From: Streptomyces sp. NBC_01669
GTDB lineage: Bacteria; Actinomycetota; Actinomycetes; Streptomycetales; Streptomycetaceae
Direction: 5' to 3'
NCBI RefSeq assembly: GCF_026339735.1
Contig: NZ_JAPEQG010000001.1
Location: forward strand, 7,935,001-7,999,000
DNA: 64,000 nt
Position numbers and translations under genes: made by a program. The notes beneath the pieces were generated by a model. It had not been told where the DNA came from and did no database searches. It was given only the letters and a program-made list of their open reading frames with translations. Positions 9,015 to 17,684 of the stretch are shown in pieces; the first letter of the stretch is position 1, and every line of letters begins with the position of its first letter.

Positions 9015-9469
9015 CCGGCGCAGGACGAAGCCGCACCGCTGTCACCGCTCTTTCGGGCCGCGGCCCTGGCCTCGGGCACACCCGGACGCGCCGCCCGCCA
9101 CGGAGCCCCAAGGAAGCGGTGGTGCGGAGGGCAAGGAGGCCAGAAGACGCCACTGCATGCGTAACCCTCCGAGCCACGACCGGATCGACATGCCGCGGAC
9201 AGAGCCCGCCCACCGTATCCCCGATCCACGGCTGAACCTCCTGGATCTTCCCGTTGCTGTTCGCAGCTCTCGTCCTCCTCGCCCGGCGCCGGGCCGGCCC
9301 GCAGAGCGGCGGCCCCGCCGATCGAAGGCGAACCACACCCGTCAGGACAGCACCGCCGAACAGACCACATCCACCATGGACGTCACCGAGCAGGACCAGG
9401 ATGACGCCACCGCCTGAACCCCATGGCCGCGCCGACCGCGCGACCCCCCGCCCCGAGAGGACACCCGCC
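9015..9469. other. Gap without a supported gene
   Basis: About 450 bp between the permease and the zinc-finger protein. A short hydrophobic stretch (about 9254-9300, LLFAALVLLARRRAG) lies in the same frame as the next gene but lacks a ribosome site. It could be the end of a lost membrane protein. Nothing else is recognised. Confidence 0.3.
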
Positions 9470-9940
9470 ATGTTCACCACACCCCAGGAATGCAGCACGA
9501 TCCGTGAGCTGCTGGCCGGATACGCACTCAATGCCCTCGCCGCCGAGGAAACCGCCCAGGTCCGCGACCACCTGACAACCTGCCCCACCTGCCGGGACGA
9601 ACACGACTGCCTCGCAGCGGTAAGCGCGCACCTGCCCCTGCTCCGCGACGCGCTCGCCCGCGACACCGGCCGACGGCAGCACATATACGTGCCCGCCCCG
9701 GCGGAGGGCTGCCACACGCCCCGTCACCAGCCCCGTCGGCGTCGGCCGGCCCGGGGGGGAACGGCCAGGCAGCTCACGCTCACCCAGTTGGTGAGCAGGA
9801 CGCGTGCGTCAGGCGAACCCGGCGAGCGCGCAGGAAGGAAGGCCCAGGGCCCCCGGGCAACGGCGGACGGCGCGGAGGGGCGGGCCGCGCCTCAGCCTCT
9901 CCGCCGGGTGGCCACACCCCGGCCGGCCGCGTCAGGCTGA
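9470..9940 (+). CDS. Anti-sigma-like zinc-finger (zf-HC2) protein, orphan
   Basis: 156 residues from the ATG at 9470, which is preceded by GAGAGGA (about 9454-9460). The N-terminal region (IRELLAGYALNALAAEE, then VRDHLTTCPTCRDEHDCL) has the H-x3-C-x2-C zinc site of ZAS anti-sigma factors, with an N-terminal helix ending in a double Glu. No membrane segment follows; the remaining 90 residues are Arg/Pro-rich and look disordered. No ECF sigma gene sits beside it, so its partner is unknown. The low-complexity tail may be out-of-frame read-through, and the gene may itself be truncated. Confidence 0.6.
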   Translation: MFTTPQECSTIRELLAGYALNALAAEETAQVRDHLTTCPTCRDEHDCLAAVSAHLPLLRDALARDTGRRQHIYVPAPAEGCHTPRHQPRRRRPARGGTARQLTLTQLVSRTRASGEPGERAGRKAQGPRATADGAEGRAAPQPLRRVATPRPAASG

Positions 9941-9975
9941 GGTGGGCCGACCGGGCCTCGTGGTCGCAAAACGCC

Positions 9976-10095
9976 CCCATCGCCTGGCCGTTGAGGTTTG
10001 TTGCCCAGCACTCCTCCCATGCCTTCGTCATCAACCGGATCGTCTTCGGAGTGCTGGTGTTCGGCCTGCTGGGGGCGGGGGTGGTCAACGCCTGA
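9976..10095 (+). pseudogene. Undecaprenyl-diphosphatase (UppP/BacA) C-terminal fragment
   Basis: The frame ending at TGA 10093-10095 reads APIAWPLRFVAQHSSHAFVI, then NRIVFGVLVFGLLGAGVVNA. It matches the last two helices of UppP-type membrane phosphatases (AIAWLLRYV...FxIYRIVLGVLVL). Everything upstream, including the catalytic region, is missing, so this is a remnant of about 40 codons. It lies directly upstream of the convergent SixA-like gene. Confidence 0.55.
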
Positions 10096-10098
10096 CGG

Positions 10099-10617
10099 TC
10101 AGCCGCGGGGAACTGTGAAGGCGGTGAGCGCCGCGGTGCCGGGTCCGAGCCGGGACCACGGGCCCGGGAACAGGAGCACGGCGATGCCCGAGGTCGGGAA
10201 CTTACCTTGGACCCGTGCGAGTGCCTGGTCGTCGCCTTCTCCGGCCAGGGACAGGACAAGGTCCTGCACGCCAGGCTGATGGCCGATCAGCAGAACGGTC
10301 CGCCGCCGCTCCGGGACCGCACGCACCACATCGAGCAGGGCGGAGGCGGTTGCCTCATGGACCCGCTGCTCGAAGACCACCTTCGGTGACACACCGAGTT
10401 CCGCCGCGACAAGCTCCCACGTCTCACGGGTACGCCTGGAGGTAGAGCAGATGACCAGGTCGGGCACACACCGAGCATCGCGCAGCCACCGCCCGGCCGC
10501 CGGGGCGTCCCGGCGGCCCCGCCCGGCGAGTGGACGCTCATGGTCGGGTACACCCTCCGGCCAGGCCGACTTGGCGTGCCGCAGCACGATCAACCGGGTG
10601 TGCGCGGACCTGGGCAC
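10099..10617 (-). CDS. SixA-like histidine phosphatase
   Basis: 172 residues. The N-terminal RLIVLRHAKSAWPEGVPDHE contains the catalytic RHG-type motif (LRHAKS) with the phospho-accepting His. A second active-site Arg lies in CSTSRRTRETWEL and the second catalytic His in VLLIGHQPGV. Its length and order match the SixA branch, which dephosphorylates phosphohistidine proteins in enterobacteria; the substrate in actinomycetes is not known. It appears monocistronic. The next 300 bp upstream (10618-10914) hold no supported gene. Confidence 0.85.
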   Translation of the reverse strand: MPRSAHTRLIVLRHAKSAWPEGVPDHERPLAGRGRRDAPAAGRWLRDARCVPDLVICSTSRRTRETWELVAAELGVSPKVVFEQRVHEATASALLDVVRAVPERRRTVLLIGHQPGVQDLVLSLAGEGDDQALARVQGKFPTSGIAVLLFPGPWSRLGPGTAALTAFTVPRG

Positions 10618-10914
10618 GGTCTCATCTCGCTTCCGCCGGCTGCACGCGACCGACTCCGCGACCGGCGTCCGCCGTTACTTGCCCGGATGCCGACAGCACG
10701 CGGGGAGCGCTCCGCGGTACGAGCGTGCAGCTCCCGAGGGCGAGGAACAGCCGCTTGCCCTGACCGGCTCGCAGAATCGTGAGGCCCACGGGCGCTCCCT
10801 CGAACTCGATGGGTCGGTTCCCCCGAGGCAGGCCGGAAACCGGCCGGCCCTGACGCGACCAGTCTTGGTCGGCATCCGGCACCAAGCCAGTCCATTGCTC
10901 CACCCGGCGGACCG

Positions 10915-11099
10915 CGCTTCGTCAACTGCCTGCCCCTGCTCGCCTCGACGGAACCGTGGTCAACATCGGCCGACTCGGTCAGGCCGCTTCCACCATCGAC
11001 CTGGATGCCGGCACGCTCGCCTTCGAGGAGGGTACCCGGGCTGCCCGGCGCCCGCGGTCCCACCAGGCGCACGGCGAGATCGTTCTCACCGTGCCCTGA
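10915..11099 (+). pseudogene. Zinc-type alcohol dehydrogenase / quinone oxidoreductase remnant
   Basis: In frame 1 the strand reads RFVNCLPLLA (from 10915). In frame 3 it continues GTVVNIGRLGQAASTIDLDA and jumps directly to a C-terminal piece ending RSHQAHGEIVLTVP with a stop at 11097-11099. In intact medium-chain dehydrogenases these pieces are separated by roughly 60-70 residues. The fragment therefore shows a frameshift and an internal deletion. No catalytic part remains. Confidence 0.6.
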
Positions 11100-11478
11100 G
11101 CGCCTCGGCGCGCGGATCCGTCCCGGCCTACGACCCGCCCCGGGCCTGCACAGGAGAACCGGTCGAGTTGCGCGCGCCGATGCCCGCTGCACTGCGGCGA
11201 TGAAGATCTCTGCCGGGAACCAGCGACTGCGCCTGTTGGGTGACTTCGCGAGTGTGCAGCCGCGGGAGCCGGGAGGATTCGGCGCCGTCTGGTACCAGCA
11301 AGGAATGCCCAGGCGATCGCATCTCCAGTCCGACAACCCGGACCCCGGCTCCCGGCCTGGAAGGCGGAGGTACCCGATCCGTGCGGCGTCGCGCCAGGCG
11401 ATGCGTGGCATCAGGGGCCCCGCGCCCCGGGGCCTGGGCTCGCAGCGAGCACCGGCCGGCCCGACGCAGGAACTGCAT

Positions 11479-12585
11479 GTGCCCCTCGCGCTGCGGACGG
11501 CCGCTGCCTACGCCTGGCGGACGCTCGTCGTGGGAGCTGTCGTCTACGCCGTCTTTTCCGTGCTGGGACGGTTCCACGAGGTTGCGGTAGCAGTCTTCCT
11601 CGGCCTGGTCGTCACAGCGTTGTTGCGCCCGGCGGCTGACCTCCTGGCTCGTGTGATGCCTCGGCCACTCGCCGTGGCAGTGACGCTCCTCGGCAGTATC
11701 GTCCTGGTCCTCGGCGTGCTGTCCCTGGTCGGCGAGGCGGTTGCCGGAGAACGTGCCGGGCTGGAGCGGCAGTTCAGAGAGGGCCTCGCCAGGATCGAGC
11801 GCTGGCTGGAGGAGCCACCCTTCCGGTTGAACCCCGGGGCGCTGAGCGACTTGCAGGTCCGGATCGGACAGTACCTGTCCAGCCATCGGTCCACCCTGGT
11901 CAGTACGGCGCTCAGTGGCGTGGGCCGACTGGTGGAGGTGATGACCGTGTTCGCTCTCGCGCTGTTCTGCTCGGTCTTCTTCATCCACTCGGGCGACCGG
12001 CAGTGGGACTGGTTGTGCGAACAGCTTCCGGCGACGGCGCGGGAGCGAACGGAGATCGCGGGCCGGGCGGCGTGGCGGACGTTCACCGGGTACACCCACG
12101 GCATCGTCGTGGTGGCCACCACCAACTCCGTACTCGTGGGGCTTGCCCTCTTCGTACTCGGAGTGCCGCTGGCGTTTCCGCTGGCGCTGCTGGAGTTCTT
12201 CGCTGCCTTCGTCCCACTGATCGGCTCACCCATCGCCCTCGGAGTGGCTGCCGTCGTGGCTCTGGCGTCAAAGGGGCCGATCGTAGCGGTCGTTGTCATC
12301 GCGCTGATCGTCGTCATCGGCCAGATCGAGGGGCACCTGCTGCACCCGATCGTGATGAGCTGGGCAGTCCGCCTGCATCCAGTCGTGGTCGCACTCTCGG
12401 TGATCGGTGGCGCGATCGCGGCGGGGGTGCTGGGAGCGGTGGTGATTGTTCCGCTGGTATCCGTCGTCTGGTCGGTCCATCAGGCTCTCCAGCGGGCACG
12501 GAGATCCACGCAGGCGAAGGCCACCCCTACGCGGTCGGCGACCGGCATGCGCAGAGGACGAGGGCCGAACCGTCCCGGCGTGTAG
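11479..12585 (+). CDS. AI-2E family (UPF0118) transporter
   Basis: About 368 residues from the GTG at 11479, chosen because AGGAA lies 6 nt upstream; an in-frame ATG at 11401 without a ribosome site would add 26 residues. There are about eight membrane helices: a pair near the N-terminus (VVGAVVYAVFSVLG, VAVFLGLVVTALL), a long amphipathic region, then LFCSVFFIHSGDRQWDWLCE and the family signature LEFFAAFVPLIGSPIALG and GQIEGHLLHPIVMSWAVRLH. Members include AI-2 exporters and Na+/H+ antiporters, so the substrate cannot be given. It stands alone. The C-terminal 30 residues are basic and probably disordered. Confidence 0.85.
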   Translation: MPLALRTAAAYAWRTLVVGAVVYAVFSVLGRFHEVAVAVFLGLVVTALLRPAADLLARVMPRPLAVAVTLLGSIVLVLGVLSLVGEAVAGERAGLERQFREGLARIERWLEEPPFRLNPGALSDLQVRIGQYLSSHRSTLVSTALSGVGRLVEVMTVFALALFCSVFFIHSGDRQWDWLCEQLPATARERTEIAGRAAWRTFTGYTHGIVVVATTNSVLVGLALFVLGVPLAFPLALLEFFAAFVPLIGSPIALGVAAVVALASKGPIVAVVVIALIVVIGQIEGHLLHPIVMSWAVRLHPVVVALSVIGGAIAAGVLGAVVIVPLVSVVWSVHQALQRARRSTQAKATPTRSATGMRRGRGPNRPGV

Positions 12586-12692
12586 CGACCCGGGACCGGA
12601 TTTTCGACATCCTCTCCAGCGAAAACCTCCACCGCTGAGCTGTGCCCCGGCCCGCCGCTCCTCGTGCGGGCCGGGGTGAGTGCCCCGACTGA

Positions 12693-13631
12693 TCAATCAG
12701 GAGTCGGAAACACGAACTGCACATCGGTGAGGTGTTCCGACAGCTCCCACAGGCGGCGGCCTGTCTCGGCGTCGGCCGCCGCGGGGGACAACTGCACCCT
12801 CGTCGGTCCGCCGCGCAGCTCGGCCAGGCCGTCCGGCCCGATGAATTGACCGCTCTCCGCATTCGGGTCGGTCGCCGCATACAGCTGTGGCAAAGCGCCG
12901 TTGGCCGCGGTCTGGGCGAACAGCGGGTTGCCCATGCGCCCCAGGACCACCCGCCACAGGCCGACCGGCGCACTCGTCTGCAGGTTGGTGGCGGCATAGC
13001 CGGGATGGGCGAGCAAGCTGCGCACCGGGCTGCCGACTGAGGTCAGCCGCCGGTGGAGTTCCCGTCCGAAGACGGAATTGGCGAACTTCGACTGGTTGTA
13101 GAAGGCCATGGGCGAGTAGCTGCGCTCACCGGCGAGGTCATCGAAGTGGATGCGTCCCTGTCGGTGGTTGATCGAACTCACCGTGACCACGCGGGGGTCG
13201 CGCCCGACGGTCAGCAGATCGAGCAGCAACCCGGTGAGCGCGAAGTGGCCGAGGTGGTTGCAGGCGAACTGCAACTCGTGGCCCTGCGCGCTCAGCGATC
13301 GCGGCGGCGCCATCACACCGGCGTTGTTGACGAGCACATCCAGCCGCGCATGGTCGGTATGCAACTGATCGGCGAAGGCGCGGACCGAGTCGAGATCGGC
13401 GAGGTCGAGGTGGCGCACTTCGAGGCAGGCGCCCGGCTGCTCGGCGGTGATCTCCGCGACCGCTCGGTGACCTTTTCCCTCGTCGCGCACCGCAAGGATC
13501 ACGTGCCCGCCCCGGCGGGCGAGCGCCCGGGTGGTCGCCAGACCGAGGCCGCTGTTGGCCCCGGTGACGACGAACACCCGCTTGGTCTGGTCCGGGATCT
13601 GATCGACAGTCCAGCGCTGCTCCTGTGTCAT
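12693..13631 (-). CDS. Short-chain dehydrogenase/reductase
   Basis: 312 residues from the ATG at 13631 (MTQEQRWTVDQIPDQ); longer upstream frames run through the promoter. The nucleotide fold carries TGANSGLGLA, followed by NNAGVM. The catalytic Ser lies in VTVSSINH and the Tyr/Lys pair in YNQSKFAN. The length and N-terminus resemble retinol dehydrogenase/WW-domain-oxidoreductase-like SDRs, which reduce carbonyls with NADP(H). It is divergent from the TetR gene 80 bp away, and direct repeats lie between them, so it is the likely target of that repressor. The physiological substrate is unknown. Confidence 0.9.
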   Translation of the reverse strand: MTQEQRWTVDQIPDQTKRVFVVTGANSGLGLATTRALARRGGHVILAVRDEGKGHRAVAEITAEQPGACLEVRHLDLADLDSVRAFADQLHTDHARLDVLVNNAGVMAPPRSLSAQGHELQFACNHLGHFALTGLLLDLLTVGRDPRVVTVSSINHRQGRIHFDDLAGERSYSPMAFYNQSKFANSVFGRELHRRLTSVGSPVRSLLAHPGYAATNLQTSAPVGLWRVVLGRMGNPLFAQTAANGALPQLYAATDPNAESGQFIGPDGLAELRGGPTRVQLSPAAADAETGRRLWELSEHLTDVQFVFPTPD

Positions 13632-13655
13632 ATGGCATACGCTGCCGTGCATGGC

Positions 13656-13684
13656 ACTTGGTGTCAAGGTGATACTTGGTGTCA
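13656..13684. promoter_or_regulatory. Shared operator/promoter between SDR and TetR genes
   Basis: An 11-bp direct repeat, ACTTGGTGTCA, at 13656-13666 and 13674-13684 (18-bp spacing). The first copy sits in a short dyad, CTTGGTGTCAAG (13657-13668). On the minus strand a TTGACA -35 box lies inside it. On the plus strand TTGGTG is 18 bp from TACGAT, which is only 7 nt before the TetR GTG start, suggesting a leaderless transcript. Repressor binding here would block both genes. Confidence 0.5.
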
Positions 13685-13711
13685 TGTACGGCATGGCGCT
13701 ACGATTGCTGG

Positions 13712-14356
13712 GTGAGTGCCCACCCCGAAATCAGCCTGGCTCAGCGCAAACGTCAGCTCGTGGCCGACGAGCTGACCGAAGCGGCGCTGCAGTTGCTGGC
13801 GTTGAAGGGGTTCGACGCGGTCACCATCGACGAGATCGTGGCTACGGCCGGAGTGTCCAAGCGCACCTTCTTCCGGTACTTCGCGTCCAAGGAGGACGTG
13901 GTCGTCCAATTTCTGGCCGACATGGGCATCGGCATGCACGCAGAGTTGGCGGCCCGCCCCATCGAGGAGCGGCCCTCCGTGGCGCTGCAGCACGCCGTCT
14001 GGGTCTCCATGGCTGCCTGCGGCGACCCCTCCGACCGGGCGCTGCGAGTGGTGCAGCTGATTCTGCGTACCCCCGCCCTGCACGCACGCTTTCTGGAGCG
14101 CCAGGCGCAGTGGCGCGACGACCTGACGGCGGAGTTGGCGCGTCGCCTGGAGCTCGACCCCGACACCGATCTGTACCCGCAGCTGGCCGCCGGGATGGCG
14201 CTGACCGCCTTCGGCGCCGTGCTGCAACGGTGGAGCGGCAGCGAGGGTGCCGAGGACCCCGCCGAGCTGACCGACCGGGCCTTCAAGGTGATCGCCCCGG
14301 CGTTGGACGCCGTCGAACGGCGGGCCTCCCCCGGGCACATGCCCCACGGGGCCTGA
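13712..14356 (+). CDS. TetR-family transcriptional regulator
   Basis: 214 residues from the GTG at 13712. The N-terminal DNA-binding domain is clear: LTEAALQLLALKGFDAVTID, then EIVATAGVSKRTFFRYFASK. The C-terminal ligand domain is of ordinary length. The start codon lies 7 nt after a TACGAT -10 box, so translation is probably leaderless. It is transcribed away from the SDR gene and probably represses that gene and itself through the repeats in the 80-bp spacer. Confidence 0.9.
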   Translation: MSAHPEISLAQRKRQLVADELTEAALQLLALKGFDAVTIDEIVATAGVSKRTFFRYFASKEDVVVQFLADMGIGMHAELAARPIEERPSVALQHAVWVSMAACGDPSDRALRVVQLILRTPALHARFLERQAQWRDDLTAELARRLELDPDTDLYPQLAAGMALTAFGAVLQRWSGSEGAEDPAELTDRAFKVIAPALDAVERRASPGHMPHGA

Positions 14357-14783
14357 GCCGGCTGCTCCGGCGGTCCCCGTGGGTCTGCCGATGCACCGGC
14401 TGCGCAACACCGCACCTCACCCGCAGGGCCGGAAACCAGCATGCCGCTGACCTCGGCACCCTGGCCGATGTCCGGCCGCGAGTGCACGTGTCCGGAAGCG
14501 CTGCAGCTCCGCACGTCCCCGACGGTCGCCACCCTGGAGGCGGATCTCTGCGCAAAAAACTTCAGGTAGACGTCGACGTGCTCGGCGACGCACGGATGAA
14601 CGGGTTGCGTCGCTGATGCGGTGATGCCTAACCGGACGAGTCCATAGCCCCGGGTATGTCGTCGACGGGCTCGTGTCGGTCCGCGAGCTCGCACGGTTCG
14701 CCGATGAACCGGCCGGCCGGCGAGGCTGGTCCGGAGACGGAAGAACTCACTCCTGGTCCCGGCCCGGCAGCTACGGGACACCC
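14357..14783. other. Gap without a supported gene
   Basis: Between TetR and the aldo/keto reductase remnant. Short open frames on both strands have no ribosome sites and no domain I recognise. Confidence 0.3.
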
Positions 14784-15061
14784 TCAGGAAAGGCGGCCGT
14801 GCACCTGCCTTCCACTGGGCCCGTACACGAAGTCGGCGGTGGTATCCAGGATGAACTCCAGTGGGAAGCCCAATTCGATCGCGCTGGCCTTGTTCAACTG
14901 GCTGACCGCGTCACGTTCCCGCCCGCCTCCGCGTAGGCGGTGAACATCGCGCGGCATTCCTCCACCGACGCGCCCCACCCCCAGTCCTCTCCGAAGGTCA
15001 TCGTTCCCAGAAACGCTTCGGAGACCCGCAGCCCGGCACGGCCCAGCAGCCGATACGTCAT
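14784..15061 (-). pseudogene. Aldo/keto reductase with large internal deletion
   Basis: The start is normal: ATG at 15061 overlaps the hydrolase stop by one base, and the protein begins MTYRLLGRAGLRVSEAFLGT, followed by MTFGEDWGWGASVEECR, a typical aldo/keto reductase N-terminus. After about 48 codons it jumps, with a frame change, to QLNKASAIELGFPLEFI, which is the C-terminal end of the same family, and stops at 14784. About 250 internal codons, including the catalytic Tyr, Lys and His, are lost. It was evidently the second gene of an operon with the hydrolase. Confidence 0.75.
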
Positions 15062-15951
15062 CACATGTTCCTGTCGAAGAAGGACACGGTCCGATCGATG
15101 GCCGGCAGTACGTAGTTGTCGTCGTCGTACAACTCGATGTGGTTGCTCGTGTCCAGCAGCAGAAGTTCCTTGGGCTCGGGCGCCGCCGCGAAGGCGGCCT
15201 CCGCGTCGGCCACGGGAATGGCCTGGTCGCCGCTGCCGTGCACGATCAGCAGGGGAGCGGTGACCAGCGGCAGGAAGGCATCCACATCCAGCGTCAGCTC
15301 CTGCAGCACGGACAGTGCGGTGCAACGGTTCTCCCACCCGGAGCCGGCGCCCCGCACGGTCCCGTAGTACTCGAACGGTTCCGGGCCGGGGTTCCCCGCG
15401 GGCATGCCTTCGGGATTGACCGCGGGCCAGTACTCGATCTCGCCGGTCTCGAACTGCCGTTGCGCGATCTGCGCGAACTGGCCCATCAGCGCCGCGAAGT
15501 TCTCCGCGCCGAACCGGTCACGGATCAGCCCCGGATTGTTGTAGGCGGCCGCGATGAGTGCCACAGCCTTGACCCGGGGGTCGAACGCGGCGAGCTGCAC
15601 CGAGTAGATCCCACCCAGGCACACCCCACAGACCGCGATCTTCTCCGGGTCGACCTCCGGCCGGGCGGCCAGGAAGCTGACCGCGTTACGCAGGTCGGAC
15701 ACCTTCGCGGAGGCGTCCTCGTGCTGACGCGGTTCTCCTTCGCTGTCGCCCCAGTTCCGGTGGTCGAAGGCCAGAGCCAGGTAGCCGCGCTGTGCGAACC
15801 GCTTCGCGTAACAGCCGGTGACCTGTTCCTTCACGCCGGAGAACGGGCCGGTCAGCACCACTGCGCCCCGCTCGGTCCCGGGTTCGGGCAGATGGAGGTC
15901 ACCGACCAACCGGTACCCGTCGCTGCTGAACTCGACCTTCTCCACAGTCAT
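15061..15951 (-). CDS. Alpha/beta hydrolase (dienelactone-hydrolase-like)
   Basis: 296 residues from the ATG at 15951, which has AAGGGG six bases upstream; an earlier ATG at 15972 lacks one. The nucleophile elbow reads CGVCLGGIYSVQ, that is G-x-C-x-G, so the nucleophile appears to be Cys rather than Ser. The acid/base part lies in LLIVHGSGDQAIPV and DTSNHIELY. A Cys elbow is known from dienelactone hydrolases and from the YcjY-like group. The substrate is unknown. The downstream gene in the operon (aldo/keto reductase) is decayed. An AraC regulator lies nearby on the same strand. Confidence 0.85.
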   Translation of the reverse strand: MTVEKVEFSSDGYRLVGDLHLPEPGTERGAVVLTGPFSGVKEQVTGCYAKRFAQRGYLALAFDHRNWGDSEGEPRQHEDASAKVSDLRNAVSFLAARPEVDPEKIAVCGVCLGGIYSVQLAAFDPRVKAVALIAAAYNNPGLIRDRFGAENFAALMGQFAQIAQRQFETGEIEYWPAVNPEGMPAGNPGPEPFEYYGTVRGAGSGWENRCTALSVLQELTLDVDAFLPLVTAPLLIVHGSGDQAIPVADAEAAFAAAPEPKELLLLDTSNHIELYDDDNYVLPAIDRTVSFFDRNM

Positions 15952-16046
15952 CACGAATCCCCTTACGTTCATGCCGAGTTGGCGTCGAAGAGGAACCTAC
16001 GCGCGGCGGCTCCCCGGCGTATTGCACGTTCTTGCCGCCATCCGGA

Positions 16047-16892
16047 TCAGCGCGGGGCCAAGTCCGTCCACGCCGTACCCCGATAGGTCGACTGGTACAC
16101 GGCGGGGGTCACCCCGTATGCCTTGGCGAACACACGGGTCAGATGGGGCTGATCGTGGAAACCCGTCTCGTGTGAGACCTCGGCGATCCCTGTGCCGCGC
16201 CGGAGCAGCACCCTGGCCCGATCGAGCCGGAGACGCAGATGCAGCTGGTGCGGAGACAGGCCGAACCACGCCGTACACACGCGTACGAGCCGGTACTTGC
16301 TCACCCCCGTTACCACGCTGAGCTCGTCCAGCGTCACATTGCGGGCCAGGTTCTCCCGCAGATACTCACGTGCGACCTCGGGGGCGCGCCGCGCCGTGCC
16401 CGTCCCGTCTCCGTCGGCCCCGGCACGGTACGAGTGCCGCGCCAGCGCCGAGACGAACTCCAGCACCTCGGTCTCCCGCCTCAGCGCGGAACCGGGATCC
16501 TCCGAAGGCCGGTGGAGGGAGCTGTGTACGGACCGGAAGCGGCCGGCCAGCCCGCCGTGCGAGATCACCGGATCCCCGAACCGAACGGCCTCGGACGCGG
16601 TGACCTCGGTGATCAACGACGGTGACACACACATGATGAGCCAGCGTGCCCGGCCGAAGTCGTCCGGCGTCCCGGAATGCGCGTCGTCCGGATGAAGGGC
16701 GATCAACTGGCCGGGGGCAGCCCGGAAGGTCGTGCCACGCCTGCGCACGGTGAACCCGGAGTCGATCACGAGAACCAGTTTGAGCTCTTCATGAAGATTG
16801 CCGCTGTAGGACTGCGCCTGCCCGTCCACCACGACGACGTCTGCCACGTCGTCCGACACTCGTGGAACCCCTGCCTGATCCGCCCCGGACAT
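16047..16892 (-). CDS. AraC-family transcriptional regulator
   Basis: 281 residues from the ATG at 16892. The N-terminal half is a cupin-type sensor domain (SYSGNLHEELKLVLVIDSGF, FRAAPGQLIALHPDDAHSG). The C-terminal AraC domain has two helix-turn-helix units: VTLDELSVVTGVSKYRLVRV and GIAEVSHETGFHDQPHLTRV, then FAKAYGVTPAVYQ. This layout is usual for regulators that sense small metabolites. It lies upstream of the hydrolase/aldo-keto reductase unit on the same strand and may regulate it. Its own 5' side carries a decayed PGRP amidase. Confidence 0.88.
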   Translation of the reverse strand: MSGADQAGVPRVSDDVADVVVVDGQAQSYSGNLHEELKLVLVIDSGFTVRRRGTTFRAAPGQLIALHPDDAHSGTPDDFGRARWLIMCVSPSLITEVTASEAVRFGDPVISHGGLAGRFRSVHSSLHRPSEDPGSALRRETEVLEFVSALARHSYRAGADGDGTGTARRAPEVAREYLRENLARNVTLDELSVVTGVSKYRLVRVCTAWFGLSPHQLHLRLRLDRARVLLRRGTGIAEVSHETGFHDQPHLTRVFAKAYGVTPAVYQSTYRGTAWTDLAPR

Positions 16893-16959
16893 GGCCGCCA
16901 CACTAGCGCTTCGCCCCTGTACTGCCGGGGGGCGCACATCGGTGTCGAGCGGACGTCGG

Positions 16960-17216
16960 CCGGCCCCATTGCCGTCCGCCCGGGTGCGTACCTGTGCTGT
17001 ACCGCCGAGTTGAGCGTTTCGATCGTTCCAGGTGACGCCGACCATGCTGAAGGGCTTCGTCGTGCGGGCCGGGGTCGGTGCCGGGATGGCAATGGTCCGG
17101 ACGCTGCCCGAACCGGTGGTGGACGTGGATGCGGCGGGGGCAGCAGGGAGGCCGATGACCACCGCGGCTGCGAGGCGGTGAGGTTCCCAGAACGCACGAC
17201 GGAGGCTATCCGTTGG
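16960..17216 (-). pseudogene. N-terminal fragment of a secreted PGRP-type amidase
   Basis: The minus strand encodes a signal-peptide-like stretch (HRLAAAVVIGLPAAPAAST), then TTKPFSMVGVTWNDRNAQL and GGTAQVRTR. The last parts match the segment before the peptidoglycan-recognition domain in Streptomyces N-acetylmuramoyl-L-alanine amidases (RPFSLVGVTWDDP...VQVRTR). No start codon fits, and homology stops after about 75 residues, so the enzyme is gone. A 46-codon frame at 17206-17346 (Ala/Glu/Pro-rich, ATG at 17346) overlaps the end and is not recognised. Confidence 0.5.
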
Positions 17217-17504
17217 CGCTCTCTTCCGCCTTCGGCGCAGCTGTGACGACCGCAGGAGTCCCGGCCGGTTCGGCCGCCTCGGCGGAACCGGAGCCGTCAT
17301 CGGCCTCGGCGCCGTCGGTCGCTTTCGGTGTCTCCGTAGGTGACATGGCAGTCCGGCTTTCGGGTCGGTACGTGTTCCTTGAGTGGTTGTACTCGGTGCA
17401 GAACTCGGGGTTATACACCATCCGAATCCACACAGTCGAGCGGACGGAAATATCGGGCGAATATCGTTCGGGCCGAGGGTCAAGTGTCTGGAATGTTACG
17501 AGGG

Positions 17505-17534
17505 TTGACGGGCCGAATGGTCACCCGATATGAA
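17505..17534 (+). promoter_or_regulatory. Probable promoter of the RHS gene
   Basis: TTGACG (17505-17510), an 18-bp spacer and TATGAA (17529-17534) in a locally AT-richer stretch, 150 bp upstream of the RHS start codon. This is close to the vegetative (HrdB) consensus. Confidence 0.45.
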
Positions 17535-17684
17535 TCACGCCGCCACGGTCGACTTCTGTCGGAGTGAGGGGACAGGTGTCTCTCGGTGCGCCGCTGACCA
17601 GTGGTTTGCCCTGAACGTGCACCTTTTCCTTTCGGTCGTGGCTCGCATGCGCAGAAATGCGCAGAGAAGCAGAGAGGGAAAGGC

